64,000 nucleotides of DNA from Prochilodus magdalenae. Taxonomy: Eukaryota; Chordata; Actinopteri; Characiformes; Prochilodontidae. The position numbers were made by a program, and so were the translations under genes. Where the stretch lies: positions 5,001 through 69,000 of the forward strand of contig JAMWET010000063.1 of assembly GCA_024036415.1 (NCBI GenBank). Reading direction: 5' to 3'. Under the pieces are notes generated by a model, which was not told where the DNA came from, searched no databases, and saw only the letters and a program-made list of their open reading frames with translations. Below, one piece after another: positions 43,292 through 55,545 of the stretch (positions are counted from its first letter, which is position 1; each line of letters opens with the position of its first letter).

Positions 43292-46200
43292 CTTTATTGA
43301 TCCCAGAGGGAAATTCAAGGCATCCAGTAGCAGGTATACAAACTATACAGAAGTAACAACAGAAGCAAGATAGATTTGTACAAATAGAGACAATACTATA
43401 TAAAGTATGAAGGTATGAAAATAGAGTCCTTAGTGTCTGTGTAAAGTGTAAAGTATAGATGGAGGTAATGGTATACCGTTTGCTAAGCAAATTAAGAAGA
43501 TGGATTAATTAATTCAGTTAATTCAGACTCTGTAGGGTCAATGGTTCCTCAGACTCTGTAGGGCTAATGGTTTAACAGACTTAATAGGGTCAATGGTTCC
43601 TTAGACTCTGTAGGGTCAATGGTTCCTCAGACTCAATAGGGTAAATGGTTCCTCTGACCCAGTGGGGTCAATAGTTATACAGACTCAGCGGTTCCTTGGA
43701 CTCACCTGGGTTAGTGAATTATCAGAATCTGGTTTATTGGCCAAGTATGTTGACACACACAAGGGTCAGTGATTCCTCAAACTTAGCATTGTCATTGTGA
43801 GGTGTTAAGGTAAGGTAACCTAGGGTAAGGCGTTTTTGACCATTGCTAAATTTCGCATGAACTCAGTGGGGTCAATGGTCCTCAGTTTCTCAAACTCAGT
43901 AAGATCAGTGGATCCTTAACAGCACAGTACAACAGTACAATCAATGGCTCATTTGGCTCTGTGGATCAGTGGTTCCTTCAACCTAGTAGGTCAATGGTTC
44001 CAAGATGGTTCCTCATACTAAGTAAGGTCATTTGTTCCTCAGACTCAGAAGGTCAGTGGTTATTTAGAATCAGGATGATCATTTTTTCTTCGGGCTCAGC
44101 ATGGTCAATGGCTTCTCAAATGCAGGAGGGCCAATAGTCATAATAATCGAAGGTTCCTTAGTTTCAGTTGTCACTGCTCGGGCTCCTGAGGAAGAAATCA
44201 GACGTGCCCAGGTAAACTTCACAGTACTTAGATAGTTAAAAGCAAATAGAAGGTAACAACTACAAGTAACGAACTTTAGAGCCTGTCGGATCTGAGGAAC
44301 CATTTACCCTCCTGACTTTGAGAAGCCATTGACTCAACCGAGTCTTACATGTGTTCTAGTTCTTTCTGTGCCACGTCAAATGGTGCAGACGTTGCATTCT
44401 GGTGGCTGAGCCAGTAGAGCTATAGGAGGTTCTAGATCTTTGCGTTCCAGCTTAAATGGTAAGGAGAGTACATTCTGGCACCTAAGGTGGTTGGCACTGT
44501 TGGGTCCTACTATCATTGAATTGTAGAAATGAATTCTGGCATGTCGACAGATATGATAATGAAAGTACAAGCGTCACTGCACAATTATGTTTTGGTCCAA
44601 GTCTGGCCCCCCAGAGAGCAGACACCCGGGTTATGGAATTATCAGAATCGGTTTTATTGGCCAAGTATGTTGACACACACAAGGAATTTGGTTTCAGCAG
44701 TTCGTGTCTCTCTAGTACTGACAGTCCACAATATACACAACGACTCCACATATACACCATATACACAACGACTCCACATATACACCATATACACAACGAC
44801 TCCACATATACACCATATACACAACGACTCCACATATACACCATATACACAATGACTCCACATATACACCATATACACAACGAATCCACATATACACCAT
44901 ATACACAGCAACTCCACAATATACACAACGACTCCACTTATACACCATATACATAACGACTCCACATATACACCATATACACAGCGACTCCACATATACA
45001 CAACGACTCCACATATACACAATGTACACAACGACTCCACATATACACCATATACACAACAACTCCACATATACACAATGTACACAACGACTCCACATAT
45101 ACACCATATACACAACGACTCCACTTATACACCATATACACAACGACTCCACATATACACCATATACACAACGACTCCACATATACACCATATACACAAC
45201 GACTCCACATATACACCATATACACAACGACTCCACATATACACCATATACACAACGACTCCACTTATACACCATATACACGACTCCACATATACACCAT
45301 ATACACAACGACTCCACATATACACCATATACATAACGACTCCAGATATACACCATATACACAACGACTCCACATATACACCATATACACAACGACTCTA
45401 GATATACGCCATATACACAACGACTCAACTTATACACAATATACACAACAACTCCACATATACACCATATACACAACGACTCAACTTATACACAATATAC
45501 ACAATAACTCCACATATACACTATATATACAACGACTCCACTTATACACTATATACACAACGACTCCACTTATACACCATGTACACAACGACTCCACTTA
45601 TACACCATATACACAACGACTCCACTTATACACCATGTACACAACGACTCTACTTATACACAATATACACAACAACTCCACATATAACAACTCCACATAT
45701 ACAAAATATACACAACAACTCCACATATACACAATATACACAACAACTCCACATATACACCATATAAACAACGACTCCACTTAAACACAATATACACAAC
45801 AACTCCACATATACACCATATACACAACGACGCCACTTAAACACCATATACACAACGACTCCACATATACACCATATACACAGTGACTCCATATATACAC
45901 AACATACACAACGACTCCACATATACACCATATACACAACGACTCCACTTATACACCATATACACAACGACTCCACTTATACACCATATACACAACGACT
46001 CCACATATACACCATATACACAACGACTCCATATATACACCATATACACAACGACTCCACATATGCACCATATACACAACGACTCCACTTATACACCATA
46101 TACACAACGACTCCACTTATACACCATATACACAACAACTCCACTTATACACAATATACACAACAACTCCACATATACACCATATACACAGTGACTCCAC

Positions 46201-49200
46201 ATAAACACATTTTAAATCGGATGGGTTTGTTAAACCTCCATTATAATGATGTGCAGATTTAGGGCCACAGTATTTACTCATGACCAACATCTGGAACTTT
46301 CCGCAGTCACATGTCCATCGCAATCGGAATTTCCTGGAGATCATGGGACGAGGCGGCCCCAGCTACCCCCCTGTAAAGAATGTCATGTTTTACTGAGATA
46401 ATGAGTTCATTAGTCAAGTTTGCTTTTTCATTTTTACGGATGAAGCGTGTAATGTGATTGCTGACTTTGACATACAAGTGGACAAGTGTACAGTTCAGCT
46501 CACTGGGGACGTTGGGACACGGACTGAAACAAAGGATTGTCCCGGGAAATCTTACACTTATGAGATTAGGGAAAAGCTCCTTGAAGCATTTTTGGGATTT
46601 TTTACCATTTAAAGAGTTTCAATGAGGTGGCAGTTTCATTATTCTGATATTAATGTCTTTAGGCTATTAGCCTAATCGCAGGGCAGGTTTCCATCTTCCA
46701 CTTGAACGAACTGTGCAGACGCAGTAAGACAAGGACATTCCATTGGGACTGGCTGGTCCATTAAAGCGACCGCGGATGTGATTGTCATTTTTAATTATAG
46801 TTAAGGTTCTCAGTCCAATCCTGTGGGACAGTTCAGAGCTGGGCTCTCCTCAAACTCTGACTGGGTAATCAAGTTCAGATTTATTGGTTCAGGTGTGCAG
46901 GAACTTGAGTAGAGCACCTGTGGACCAGATCAGGACTCCTGAACTACTGAACCTGCACAGTGAAAACTTCACAGTAAAAATATACCTGACTGCAAGTAGA
47001 ACCTAACAGTCACAACGCGAACCTAAGAACCTTAGACCCTGTAGAATCTGAGGAACTACTGACACTCCTGACTTTGAGAAGCCACTGACCTTCCTGGGCC
47101 TGAAGAACTCTTAAGAACCACTGGGCCTACTAAGGCTAAAGTGTGTTCTAGACATTTGTGTTCCACCTTAAATGGTGCAGATGTTGCATTCTGGTGACTA
47201 AGCCGGTTCTAGATCTGCAGGGGTTTCCCGATCTTTAGGTTCCTTAAATGGTGCAGAGGTTACATTCCTATTCCTGAGGTGGTTCAGGATCCTCCGTTCC
47301 TCCTTAAATTGCTGAATTCAATTAGACTTGCAGATGCTTTTAAACTTTCCTGCTCCACCTTAAATGGTACATTCTAGTGCCAAAGGTGGTTCTAGACACG
47401 TGTAATGCTAGCTGCATGTCTCTAACCGTCTCCAGGCCCCTTGTTCTGCACTCTGAATGATGCTGAGGGTAGAAACTCGTTTCCTAAATTGGCCTCCATA
47501 AAGCTAATAGAATTTGCATGACCTCCTCAGAACGCTCAGAGCATGCTTGACATTCCTATTCCTCTCTGCAGGTCAGGAACGCTTTGGGAACATGACCCGC
47601 GTTTATTACCGCGAGGCCATGGGCGCCTTTATCGTGTTTGATGTGACGCGTCCGTCCACCTTCGAGGCTGTGACGAAGTGGAAGGAGGACCTGGATGCTA
47701 AGCTCAGCCTGTCCAGTGGGAAGCAGGTGGCTGCTGTGCTCCTCGCCAACAAGTGTGATCAGGGCAGGGACGTTCTGACCAACAACGCCATCAAGATGGA
47801 ACAGTTCTGCCAGGAAAACGGGTTCCTCGGCTGGTTCGAAACATCCGCAAAGGTATGGGGTGAGGGGGGTGGTAAATAAGCTCCGCCCTCATACTATTCA
47901 GTCAGCTATGCTAGTTACTTGGAGCTAATGCTAGTAGCTAATGTTACCTATACTAGCTACTGGCTTTCCAGTTGGACACACAGTAGATTAAAGTTCCTCA
48001 CTATGAAACTCACGGTTTAGGATGATCTGCTCCAACCAGGAAACACGGATACAATCAGACAGCATAGCTGATCTTACAGGCTGCTGTTGGGGTGGTGATA
48101 ATAATAAAGCTGGATCTTAAATGTTGCATGCATTAAATTCACATCATTGACTTTGCCCATATAAATATTGTTTCGCATCTATGGCATCTGAACTAGAGGA
48201 GAGCGGGGCTGGTTGGCACAGTTTATGGCTCTGCCATATATACCCTACACCTACCAGACACCAGAGGAAATGAAAACTGAACAAAACTGAAGATAAACTC
48301 GAATGCCAGAGCAAATTGATGTGGTAGATTGGCAGATGCTACAGGGGTGGTGTGCACAAGGCTGAAAGGCCATGATTTCAGTCGTATGTGTCTGTGTAAG
48401 TGTAACCAGCAGGAAATCACACCGACACTTCCTGCTGACTCATAGTCTAATGAATATGCAAATTAAACAACACATGAATATTCAGTAAGTAATTAACAGA
48501 ACCCTTGCAGTGCTTTTACTGAGGGTGGAAATTTTGTCATCATTTTCCACCTTCAGTCATCCTCTCTCTCGGAACACCTCAGTTTACACCTCACAGTGCC
48601 TCCTATAAAAGTAGACTGAATGATGAGCTCAAGATGTATGTATATATGAATATCTCACTCTACATGTAGGTATTGTAGTATAGACTGAGTCTGTTCTACA
48701 GTTTCTCATTAGGTCGAGTGTATAACTCTAAGCTCTAAATGTAGGTACTGTGGTATAGACTGAGTCTGTTCTACAGTTTCTCATTAGGTCGAGTGTATAA
48801 CTCTAAGCTCTACATGTAGGTATTGTAGTATAGACTGAGTCTGTTCTACAGTTTCTCATTAGGTCGAGTGTATAACTCTAAGCTCTAAATGTAGGTACTG
48901 TGGTATAGACGGAGTCTGTTCTACAGTTTCTCATTAGGTGGAGTGTATAACTCTAAGCTCTAAATGTAGGTACTGTGGTATAGACTGAGTCTGTTCTACA
49001 GTTCCTCATTAGGTCGAGTGTATAACTCTAAGCTCTAAATGTAGGTACTGTGGTATAGACTGAGTCTGTTCTACAGTTTCTCATTAGGTCGAGTGTATAA
49101 CTCTAAGCTCTACATGTAGGTATTGTGGTATAGACTGAGTCTGTTCTACAGTTTCTCATTAGGTCGAGTGTATAACTCTAAGCTCTAAATGTAGGTACTG

Positions 49201-50590
49201 TGGTATAGACTGAGTCTGTTCTACAGTTTCTCATTAGGTCGAGTGTATAACTCTAAGCTCTAAATGTAGGTACTGTGGTATAGACGGAGTCTGTTCTACA
49301 GTTTCTCATTAGGTGGAGTGTATAACTCTAAGCTCTAAATGTAGGTACTGTGGTATAGACTGAGTCTGTTCTACAGTTCCTCATTAGGTCGAGTGTATAA
49401 CTCTAAGCTCTAAATGTAGGTACTGTGGTATAGACGGAGTCTGTTCTACAGTTTCTCATTAGGTGGAGTGTATAACTCTAAGCTCTAAATGTAGGTACTG
49501 TGGTATAGACTGAGTCTGTTCTACAGTTCCTCATTAGGTGGAGTGTATAACTCTAAGCTCTAAATGTAGGTACTGTGGTATAGACGGAGTCTGTTCTACA
49601 GTTTCTCATTAGGTGGAGTGTATAACTCTAAGCTCTAAATGTATGTACTGTGGTATAGACTGAGTCTGTTCTACAGTTCCTCATTAGGTCGAGTGTATAA
49701 CTCTAAGCTCTAAATGTAGGTACTGTGGTATAGACGGAGTCTGTTCTACAGTTTCTCATTAGGTGGAGTGTATAACTCTAAGCTCTAAATGTAGGTACTG
49801 TGTATAGACTGAGTCTGTTCTACAGTTCCTCATTAGGTGGAGTGTATAACTCTAAGCTCTAAATGTAGGTACTGTGGTATAGACGGAGTCTGTTCTACAG
49901 TTTCTCATTAGGTGGAGTGTATAACTCTAAGCTCTAAATGTATGTACTGTGGTATAGACTGAGTCTGTTCTACAGTTCCTCATTAGGTCGAGTGTATAAC
50001 TTTAAGCTCTAAATGTAGGTACCGTGGTATAGACTGAGTCTGTTCTACAGTTCCTCATTAGGTGGAGTGTATAACTCTAAGCTCTAAATGTAGGTACTGT
50101 GGTATAGACTGAGTCTGTTCTACAGTTCCTCATTAGGTGGAGTGTATAACTCTAAGCTCTAAATGTAGGTACTGTGGTATAGACTGAGTCTGTTCTACAG
50201 TTTCTCATTAGGTGGAGTGTATAACTCTAAGCTCTAAATGTAGGTACTGTGGTATAGACTGAGTCTGTTCTACAGTTTCTCATTAGGTCAAGTGTATAAC
50301 TGTAAGCTCTAAATGTAGGTACTGTGGTATAGACTGAATCTGTTCTACAGGTCGAGTGTATAACTCTAAGCTCTAAATGTAGGTACTGTGGTATATACTG
50401 GGTCTTACCTTGTCTCTCTCCATGTCTCTCTCCTCAGGAGAACATTAATATAGATGAAGCTGCTAACTGTTTGGTGAAACACATCCTCGCTAATGAGAAC
50501 GATATGATACAGACGGAGGTTCAGGACATTGTTTCACCCAAACTGGATTCAGGACGAGGGTCTTCATGCTCCGGCTGCTTCAGGTCCTAG
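40174..50590 (+). CDS. rab38: Ras-related protein Rab-38
   Basis: Small GTPase that, with Rab32, directs cargo to melanosomes and other lysosome-related organelles (family knowledge). Exons: 40174-40396, 47572-47852, 50438-50590, giving 218 residues. Motifs: P-loop GDLGVGKSS (24-32), switch I YRATIGVDFA with Thr49, WDIAGQE (71-77, Ile instead of the usual Thr, a mark of the Rab32/38 group), NKCD and TSAK. It ends SSCSGCFRS with the C-terminal cysteines for prenylation. It matches human RAB38 closely (GNMTRVYYREAMGAFIVFDV). The start is fixed by an in-frame TAG at 40153-40155. The N-terminus MHQQLQHHQQPQQKEHLYK is about 8 residues longer than human and rich in Gln and His. The introns of 7.2 and 2.6 kb carry four tandem arrays. 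Confidence 0.96.
40780..41310. repeat. Degenerate tandem repeat of about 58 bp
   Basis: Repeats built on ACTGACCGTCTCAGATACTT with GACTGTAGGACATATTGTAA, about nine diverged copies in rab38 intron 1. Old and irregular. Confidence 0.75.
41311..42690. other. rab38 intron 1, middle part
   Basis: Single-copy-looking intron. A GA-rich stretch lies at 41925-41975. Short open frames here have no recognisable motif. Confidence 0.4.
42695..43690. repeat. 26-bp minisatellite with a LINE tail inserted
   Basis: Unit CAGTAGGGTCAATGGTTCCT plus CAGACT, period 26. Dense at 42720-43256, it resumes at 43525-43690 after an insertion, and degenerate copies run to about 44120. Two sub-variants (GGTCAATGG and GGCCAGTGG) alternate in blocks. 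Confidence 0.9.
43257..43505 (-). mobile_element. LINE 3' end with GATA tail, inserted in minisatellite
   Basis: Starts with a (GATA)n run (43257-43290), followed by ACTTTATTGATCCCAGAGGG. The reverse complement (CCCTCTGGGATCAATAAAGT) is the well-known 3' end of a fish LINE with a (TCTA)n tail. It is 5'-truncated and splits the 26-bp array. Confidence 0.7.
43719..43775 (-). mobile_element. Short LINE 3' tail
   Basis: TTTATTGGCCAAGTATGTTG with CACACACAAGG. On the minus strand this is a LINE tail ending CCAATAAACCAGATTCTGAT. Only about 55 bp remain. Confidence 0.6.
44635..44700 (-). mobile_element. Short LINE 3' tail next to the 30-bp array
   Basis: Same tail as at 43719 (TTTATTGGCCAAGTATGTTG), preceded by the same GGAATTATCAGAATC. 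It lies about 30 bp before the 30-bp minisatellite, which may have grown from the LINE's own sequence (inference). Confidence 0.6.
44727..46206. repeat. 30-bp minisatellite, about 49 copies
   Basis: Unit ACAACGACTCCACATATACA + CCATATACAC, period 30 with occasional 24-, 26- and 28-bp variants. The period is a multiple of three and the unit has few stops, so both strands show long meaningless frames (up to 254 residues on the minus strand). It lies in rab38 intron 1. Confidence 0.97.
46207..47571. other. rab38 intron 1, 3' part
   Basis: 47150-47400 has four loose copies of the TTCCACCTTAAATGGTGCAG family with CATTCTGGTG, also seen near 44380-44480. The rest shows nothing recognisable. The acceptor is CTCTCTGCAG before 47572. 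Confidence 0.5.
48655..50398. repeat. 75-bp satellite-like array in rab38 intron 2
   Basis: About 23 copies of a 75-bp unit (AAATGTAGGTACTGTGGTAT then CTGTTCTACAGTTTCTCATT). For example, unit starts lie at 48737, 48812 and 48887. Two variant classes (TAGACTGAGTC with GTTCCTCATT, and TAGACGGAGTC with GTTTCTCATT) alternate from about 49280 to 49900, giving a 150-bp higher-order unit. The array ends about 40 bp before the exon at 50438. Confidence 0.95.
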
Positions 50591-51279
50591 AGACCCCCGA
50601 AAGACTCTCATCAATTGACCCACATTCACCTCTTCACACAATGGCTGTTTTGTTTACTGTATAATATTAAGATGGAATTTAAACGGATCAAATTCTCTCT
50701 TTACTGTTATAAACACTCCTTTATCCTCGACTGAACTGGTTTAACAGAGGGGGGAACCTTTTCTGAGTTCTCTCATCTGCACCTGCAGTAACCAGAGTTA
50801 CCAGTCACCAGTAGTTTTAATATCCTGTATTGGAACCTGCTTCGGGTGTTGGCGGCTGTGGAGTGCAGGTATAACCAGACTGTGATCAAATTACTGAGCG
50901 TTTTCTACATGGAAGATGACCGGGCACAAAGGGCTCCCAATCCTATTCACAATCCAGATTGGCTGCAGGCTTTCATTCCAAATGAACAGGAGCTCACCTG
51001 ATTCTACACGATTAACTGATCATGTGATCTCCGCTGTGTTAGAAACCTGCAGGCACCCTGGCATTTTCCAGATAAGGTTGGGCACCCCTGACTTAGCATG
51101 TAAATCTTGAACAGGCATGAGATGAAATAACAGCATGAATATATGGAATAGAGTTTTCAAGGGGTTTCTATTTTTTCCTGGTGGGGTGGCATTCACCTAA
51201 GCCCACCACCTTTTCCAGACGAGGTTTACATTCATTCAACATTCACTCTAGTTCACCTGGCTAACACGGCTTATCTTGG

Positions 51280-52180
51280 CATTCCTCGATCTCCTTTCTC
51301 ACTTAAATTGCTCACTCAGCTAACCTAGCTAACCTACTTAACTCAGCTAACCTATCTAAGCTCAGTTAGCTAACCTATCTTACTTAAATCATTTAGCTCA
51401 GTCAGCTAACCTAGATCAGTTATCCAACCAAGCTCACTCAGCGAACCTAGCTCACTTAATTAAACTGGCTAACCAAGCTCAATTAGCACACCTAGTTGAC
51501 ATAGATCATTTAGCTCACTCAGCTAACCTAGCTCTTTTATCTAACCAAGCTCACTTATCTACGTTAGCTCATTCAGCTATCCTAACTCACTTAGCAAACC
51601 TAGCTCACCTATCTAACTTACCTCACCTAATTAAGCTGACTAACCTAGCTCAATTAGCTGACATAGATAATTTAGCTCACTCAGCTAACCTAGCTCTTTT
51701 ATCTAACCTAGCTTACTAATCTATCTTAGCTCATTTGGCTATACTAACTCACTTAGCAAACCTAGCTCAATCAGCTAAACTAGCTCACTTGGCTAACCTA
51801 CCTCACTCAGATAACCTAGCTCACTTGATTAAACTGGCAAACCAAGCTCAATTAGCTAACCTAGCTTACCTAGATCAATTAGCTCACTTAGCTAACTTAC
51901 TCACTTACTTGGCCAACCTAGCTCATTCAACTATCAGAGCCCACTAAGCAAACATAGCTCACTTGGCTAATCTAGCTAATTCAGCTGTCGTAGCTCATCA
52001 GCTGGCCCTGCATAACCTTCCTAACTAGCTCACCTACATAATCTTGGTTGTTCAGCTGGCCTAGTTATCCTACCTAAGTAGGATAACCCTAATCCTAGAT
52101 GCTAACCTACGTTAGCAAGCTCACTTAGCTAACGTAGCTTACTGGATAGCATAGCTAACTGAGCTCACCCAGTCGGCCGG
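51280..52180. repeat. Degenerate AGCTCACTTAGCTAACCT repeat
   Basis: About 900 bp of loosely repeated words GCTAACCTAGCTCACTTA with no fixed period (mostly 17-20 bp). GCTAGC/TTAGCTAA-type self-complementary words are frequent. Confidence 0.8.
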
Positions 52181-52419
52181 CAGTGTTTATATGTTAGAAG
52201 GTTTTAAGTTGATGTTTATTGTGACGTTAATGCCAGTAAGAATGGAAGTCATGATGGACGTCTCATCAGCCCACCTGCTGTTTCTTATTTTTTAAATCTG
52301 CCATAGCATGCACCTTTTCAGCATGTTAAATTGTTTTCTGAAGTCGAAGGTATGTAGCTTTGATCAAAAAATATCCACAACCGTCACAACAGATGCAGAC
52401 CAACCATACATCCTGGTGA

Positions 52420-52600
52420 CAGGTTCGTTGGGCGTCTCCACCAAGACTAAAGCGGGACTCGTCACTGAAGATGACCCGCTGCCATTCTGAGTCACTCCAT
52501 GACAGTCTGGTACGACACCACTGCAGTCTTTGGTGACGGTGACGTGGTGTTAAGGACAGTCGTGGTAACGGTCTGTCTACATGTAGTGCAAATTGCCCTT
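52420..52600 (-). mobile_element. Tc1-like fragment, copy 6
   Basis: Contains only the catalytic middle block. On the minus strand it reads EWQRVIFSDESRFSLGGDAQ, the same block as copies 1 and 2. Both ends are missing. Confidence 0.75.
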
Positions 52601-53467
52601 TTGATGATGAGTGTATATTGCTTTTGATCTGTGGTCATCATTTCTGCTGGGTTGGAACTTGAGTCGGTTTATTTTAATTTTAGGGGGCGTCATTTTGGGT
52701 GGAGTCAGGACTGTTCCAAAACAGTCCAGGAATTTTGGAAATGACTCATTTTCCTGTTTTTTTTTTTGTTTTTTGTTTTTTTACAAATTTGTATGATTTG
52801 TATGTGCGGGTGGAGGAACAGTAGTGTTTATGGTTCACGGTATGTCAGTTCTCTGTACTGAACTCGTTATTCAAATATGATCATATAAACACCATATTAT
52901 GGCTCATTTAAACACAGAACACTTCCAGAACTTTCTTCACTGACCGACACATTGTGTTTATGAAGTCATTAAAAACGACCACTGTGTGAATAAGGTGAAT
53001 CGAGCTCTACTGACCACACCTGACTCTAACTGGCCTCTTCTACCCCACCACAGACTCGCCTCATCTTTCTCCTGATGTGTGTTTATTGACCTCAGTTTGA
53101 TTCGCTGTCACTTTAAACTGACACGTTTAAGACACTTGGCTGGTCACATGATCAAACAGGTTGCCCCACTGTGTCTCTGTAGACGAGTCTTTATGCTGGT
53201 ATTTTACAATATTGGTGAATTTTGATAAATCCTGTTTTTAGAGAGAAATGTTATTTATCCAACACACTGCTGTTCTTAGTGATGTCATCAGCGTAACACT
53301 GTATTTTATTTATTATGGTATGTGTTATGATGCGATATTTGTCTTTAAACAGTATATTGTATATGAAGTCATTGCCGTGTATATACTCTCGTGATTAAAG
53401 TGTAACTGTAACTGCAGTATAATATATTATTATTATTATTATTACAGTTTAACATAGAGAGAAAGTA

Positions 53468-53473
53468 AATAAA
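53468..53473 (+). terminator. Candidate polyadenylation signal (rab38)
   Basis: AATAAA in AAGTAAATAAACG, close to ATTAAA at 53394 and AATAAA at 53524. This is the first cluster of signals after rab38, 2.9 kb past the stop. Speculative. Confidence 0.3.
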
Positions 53474-53540
53474 CGTGAAGCATGCTTTCTGTGACTGTGT
53501 GCATGAACTGATTTTAAGTATAATAAATCATCTCTGATTA

Positions 53541-55545
53541 TTTTGGTCACGACTTGAACAGCATTCACTATAAGCATGTACAGAATTCAGTGTACATACA
53601 CAATGGGCGGATCAAAGAGCTAAGAGCTGTACACAAGCACATATTCTCCAATCAGACCGGATACACGGAGCTGTAATGGGCTTGATATCTCAAAAGCTGT
53701 GTGACAAAAACACTCTTGACCAAGAAGAAGAAGCAGTAGAAGACAAAGAAGAAGATGAAGAAGGTGAAGAAGGACAAGAAGACGACGAAGACGACATATT
53801 AATGTGTGTATACATGAGGTTCCAAAGAGTGGAAGAGAAAACCACATTGTCCAGAGAACATACTCCTAGCCTCTGTCTTAATGCTCTGTGCTGTACTACC
53901 AGCTTATTACCAGAAGATGGCGCTCCTGTTGCACAGCGTACTAACTGACTCCATCAAGACTCTCTGCGTGAGAACTGAGTGCTGTGTTGTGCATGTTATT
54001 TCTGTCCAATAAAATCCATTTACAGGAACGTTTAACCACGAAGGTTTTGGATTTTTTTGGACCGTGATGATATAAAGTGTCTTTCAGAAGCTTCAAAGGT
54101 CTGTGTGTATTCTAGAACAGCCAAAGACATGCTAACAAGTTTAGCACATACATGTGTACAGAAATCTCAGAGGGCGCTAAGAGACATTAGCATTAAAGTG
54201 AATGTGTTAGCGGTTAGCTCTGACAGGGACGGATCATCAGTGCTCAGTATTATAGAACCAAACTACAACAGAATATCCAATAGCACTTTATCTCTGTACC
54301 TGACTGACCCAACACCACCACTACAGACATCCAGCGAGCAGTGGTGTCCTCCATGAGTCCTCCTGTTAGTGCAGCACCATCGGCAGACGGCAGCACCACA
54401 CAGAACTACGTGAACGGTTTGTCGTCACACGTCCAAAAGACCTGGTGTCCGTCCACCTCCACCCCTACCGCACCATCTGCATACGTAAGTGTATCATAAT
54501 CTGTATGATAGACCCTTTCCTGGCCTATGCAGCATAGTATAGAGCCATGTGACCTACCTATAAAGGACAGGTCTATGGTTTAAGGGTTAACCAGGACTGC
54601 ATTTTTAACAGAATTGCTGTTCCAGTTTGATTGTAGACCCAGTAGACACTGAAGAATCAGCACTCTCCAGACACCTGACAAAGTCTACAATCATGACCAT
54701 ATTCATGGTTTTCCTGTCCACAGCTGACGTAGTCTTGAACAAAGCATCCAAAGTGCTCCCCTGGTGGCTTGATGTCATTGGCTTGGTGCCAACTCCAACT
54801 AGGTATTGAATTGTAGTTGGGAATTAAATCAGTTTGGGTGACAAAACCCAACGTTTACTTGATATCAACCTTCAACAATAGACAGGTGAACATTGTGGTT
54901 AAAAATAAAACAGGTTGGTGTCAGAACCCAACGTTGGCTCTGTATCAACCTACAACACTGGAGGTGTAACACCTGTCTAACGCTGGAAGTTCAATGTCTG
55001 TCCACTGTTGGAGGTTGACTTCAAACCAAGGTTGGGGTTTTTGTCAACCCTGCTTTAATTGAACTACAGTGTTGGAGTCTAACATCTTTCAGACCTCAAG
55101 CTGACGTCTGGCGCCAGCTAGGAGCACTGTCTAGACACCTGACATTACTAACTGCATGGCCAAATTCTGCATCTGATTAGACCTGTAAACGATAACCCAG
55201 AGTTTTTGAGCAAAGAAATATTTTTAGATATCGCCATGACCTACGACTAACCATGGACAAATCAGATGCCAGTCTAATGCTCGGTGTGTAAGGTCCCTTT
55301 GATGTTCTCTTTCCATGTCCGTTGTTGCTGTCACACCTTGCTCTACATTTCTCACCTTGAGCAACTGCAAACAGAACATCGAATGCAGATATGCTGACAT
55401 TCAAGGAAGCTCTCCTTCGTACGCCTACACTCGCACTCTGTGGTCTGTAAGGGTATGATTTTCGATCCCTTCAGTTCTGTGTTTGTGTGTGTCCCAACCA
55501 CAAAGCCGGCACGTTTCTCTGACTTTCTCCTTCCTTCAACTGGCA
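53541..55545. other. rab38 to adenosine receptor intergenic region
   Basis: 53725-53800 is a GAA/GAC-rich stretch producing an acidic open frame with no family resemblance. 54008-54013 is an isolated AATAAA. 54297-54480 is a Tc1 fragment. 54820-55090 is a degenerate AACCCAACGTTGG repeat. The receptor promoter should lie just before 55546, but no element stands out. Confidence 0.45.
54297..54480 (+). mobile_element. Tc1-like fragment, copy 7
   Basis: Shares CTGTACCTGACTGACCCAAC, GCAGCACCATCGGCAGACGG and CCACCCCTACCGCACCATCT with copies 1 and 5, with a large internal deletion that removes the catalytic block. Confidence 0.7.

Larger units (their letters stand above)
50591..53540 (+). other. 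Probable rab38 3' UTR and downstream DNA
   Basis: There is no canonical AATAAA within 2.8 kb of the stop. ATTAAA lies at 53394-53399 and AATAAA at 53468-53473 and 53524-53529. A degenerate AGCTAACCTAGCTCA repeat (51280-52180) and a Tc1 fragment (52420-52600) lie in between, so the transcript end is uncertain. Confidence 0.35.

Noticed and set aside
44654..46194. Long frames on both strands (up to 254 residues, Cys-Val-Tyr-Met-Trp rich)
   Set aside because: Produced by a 30-bp unit whose period is a multiple of three. They lie inside a rab38 intron and show no gene structure.
48655..50398. CRISPR-like appearance of regular 75-bp repeats
   Set aside because: The repeats are head-to-tail without unique spacers, and the DNA is clearly vertebrate.
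53676..53948. Acidic 90-residue frame (Glu/Asp run)
   Set aside because: It comes from a GAA/GAC-rich simple repeat. No homologue motif and no splice context.
55483..55545. N-terminal extension of the adenosine receptor from GTG 55483
   Set aside because: No ATG. Adenosine A1/A3 receptors have very short N-termini, and [10 protein letters not shown] fits.
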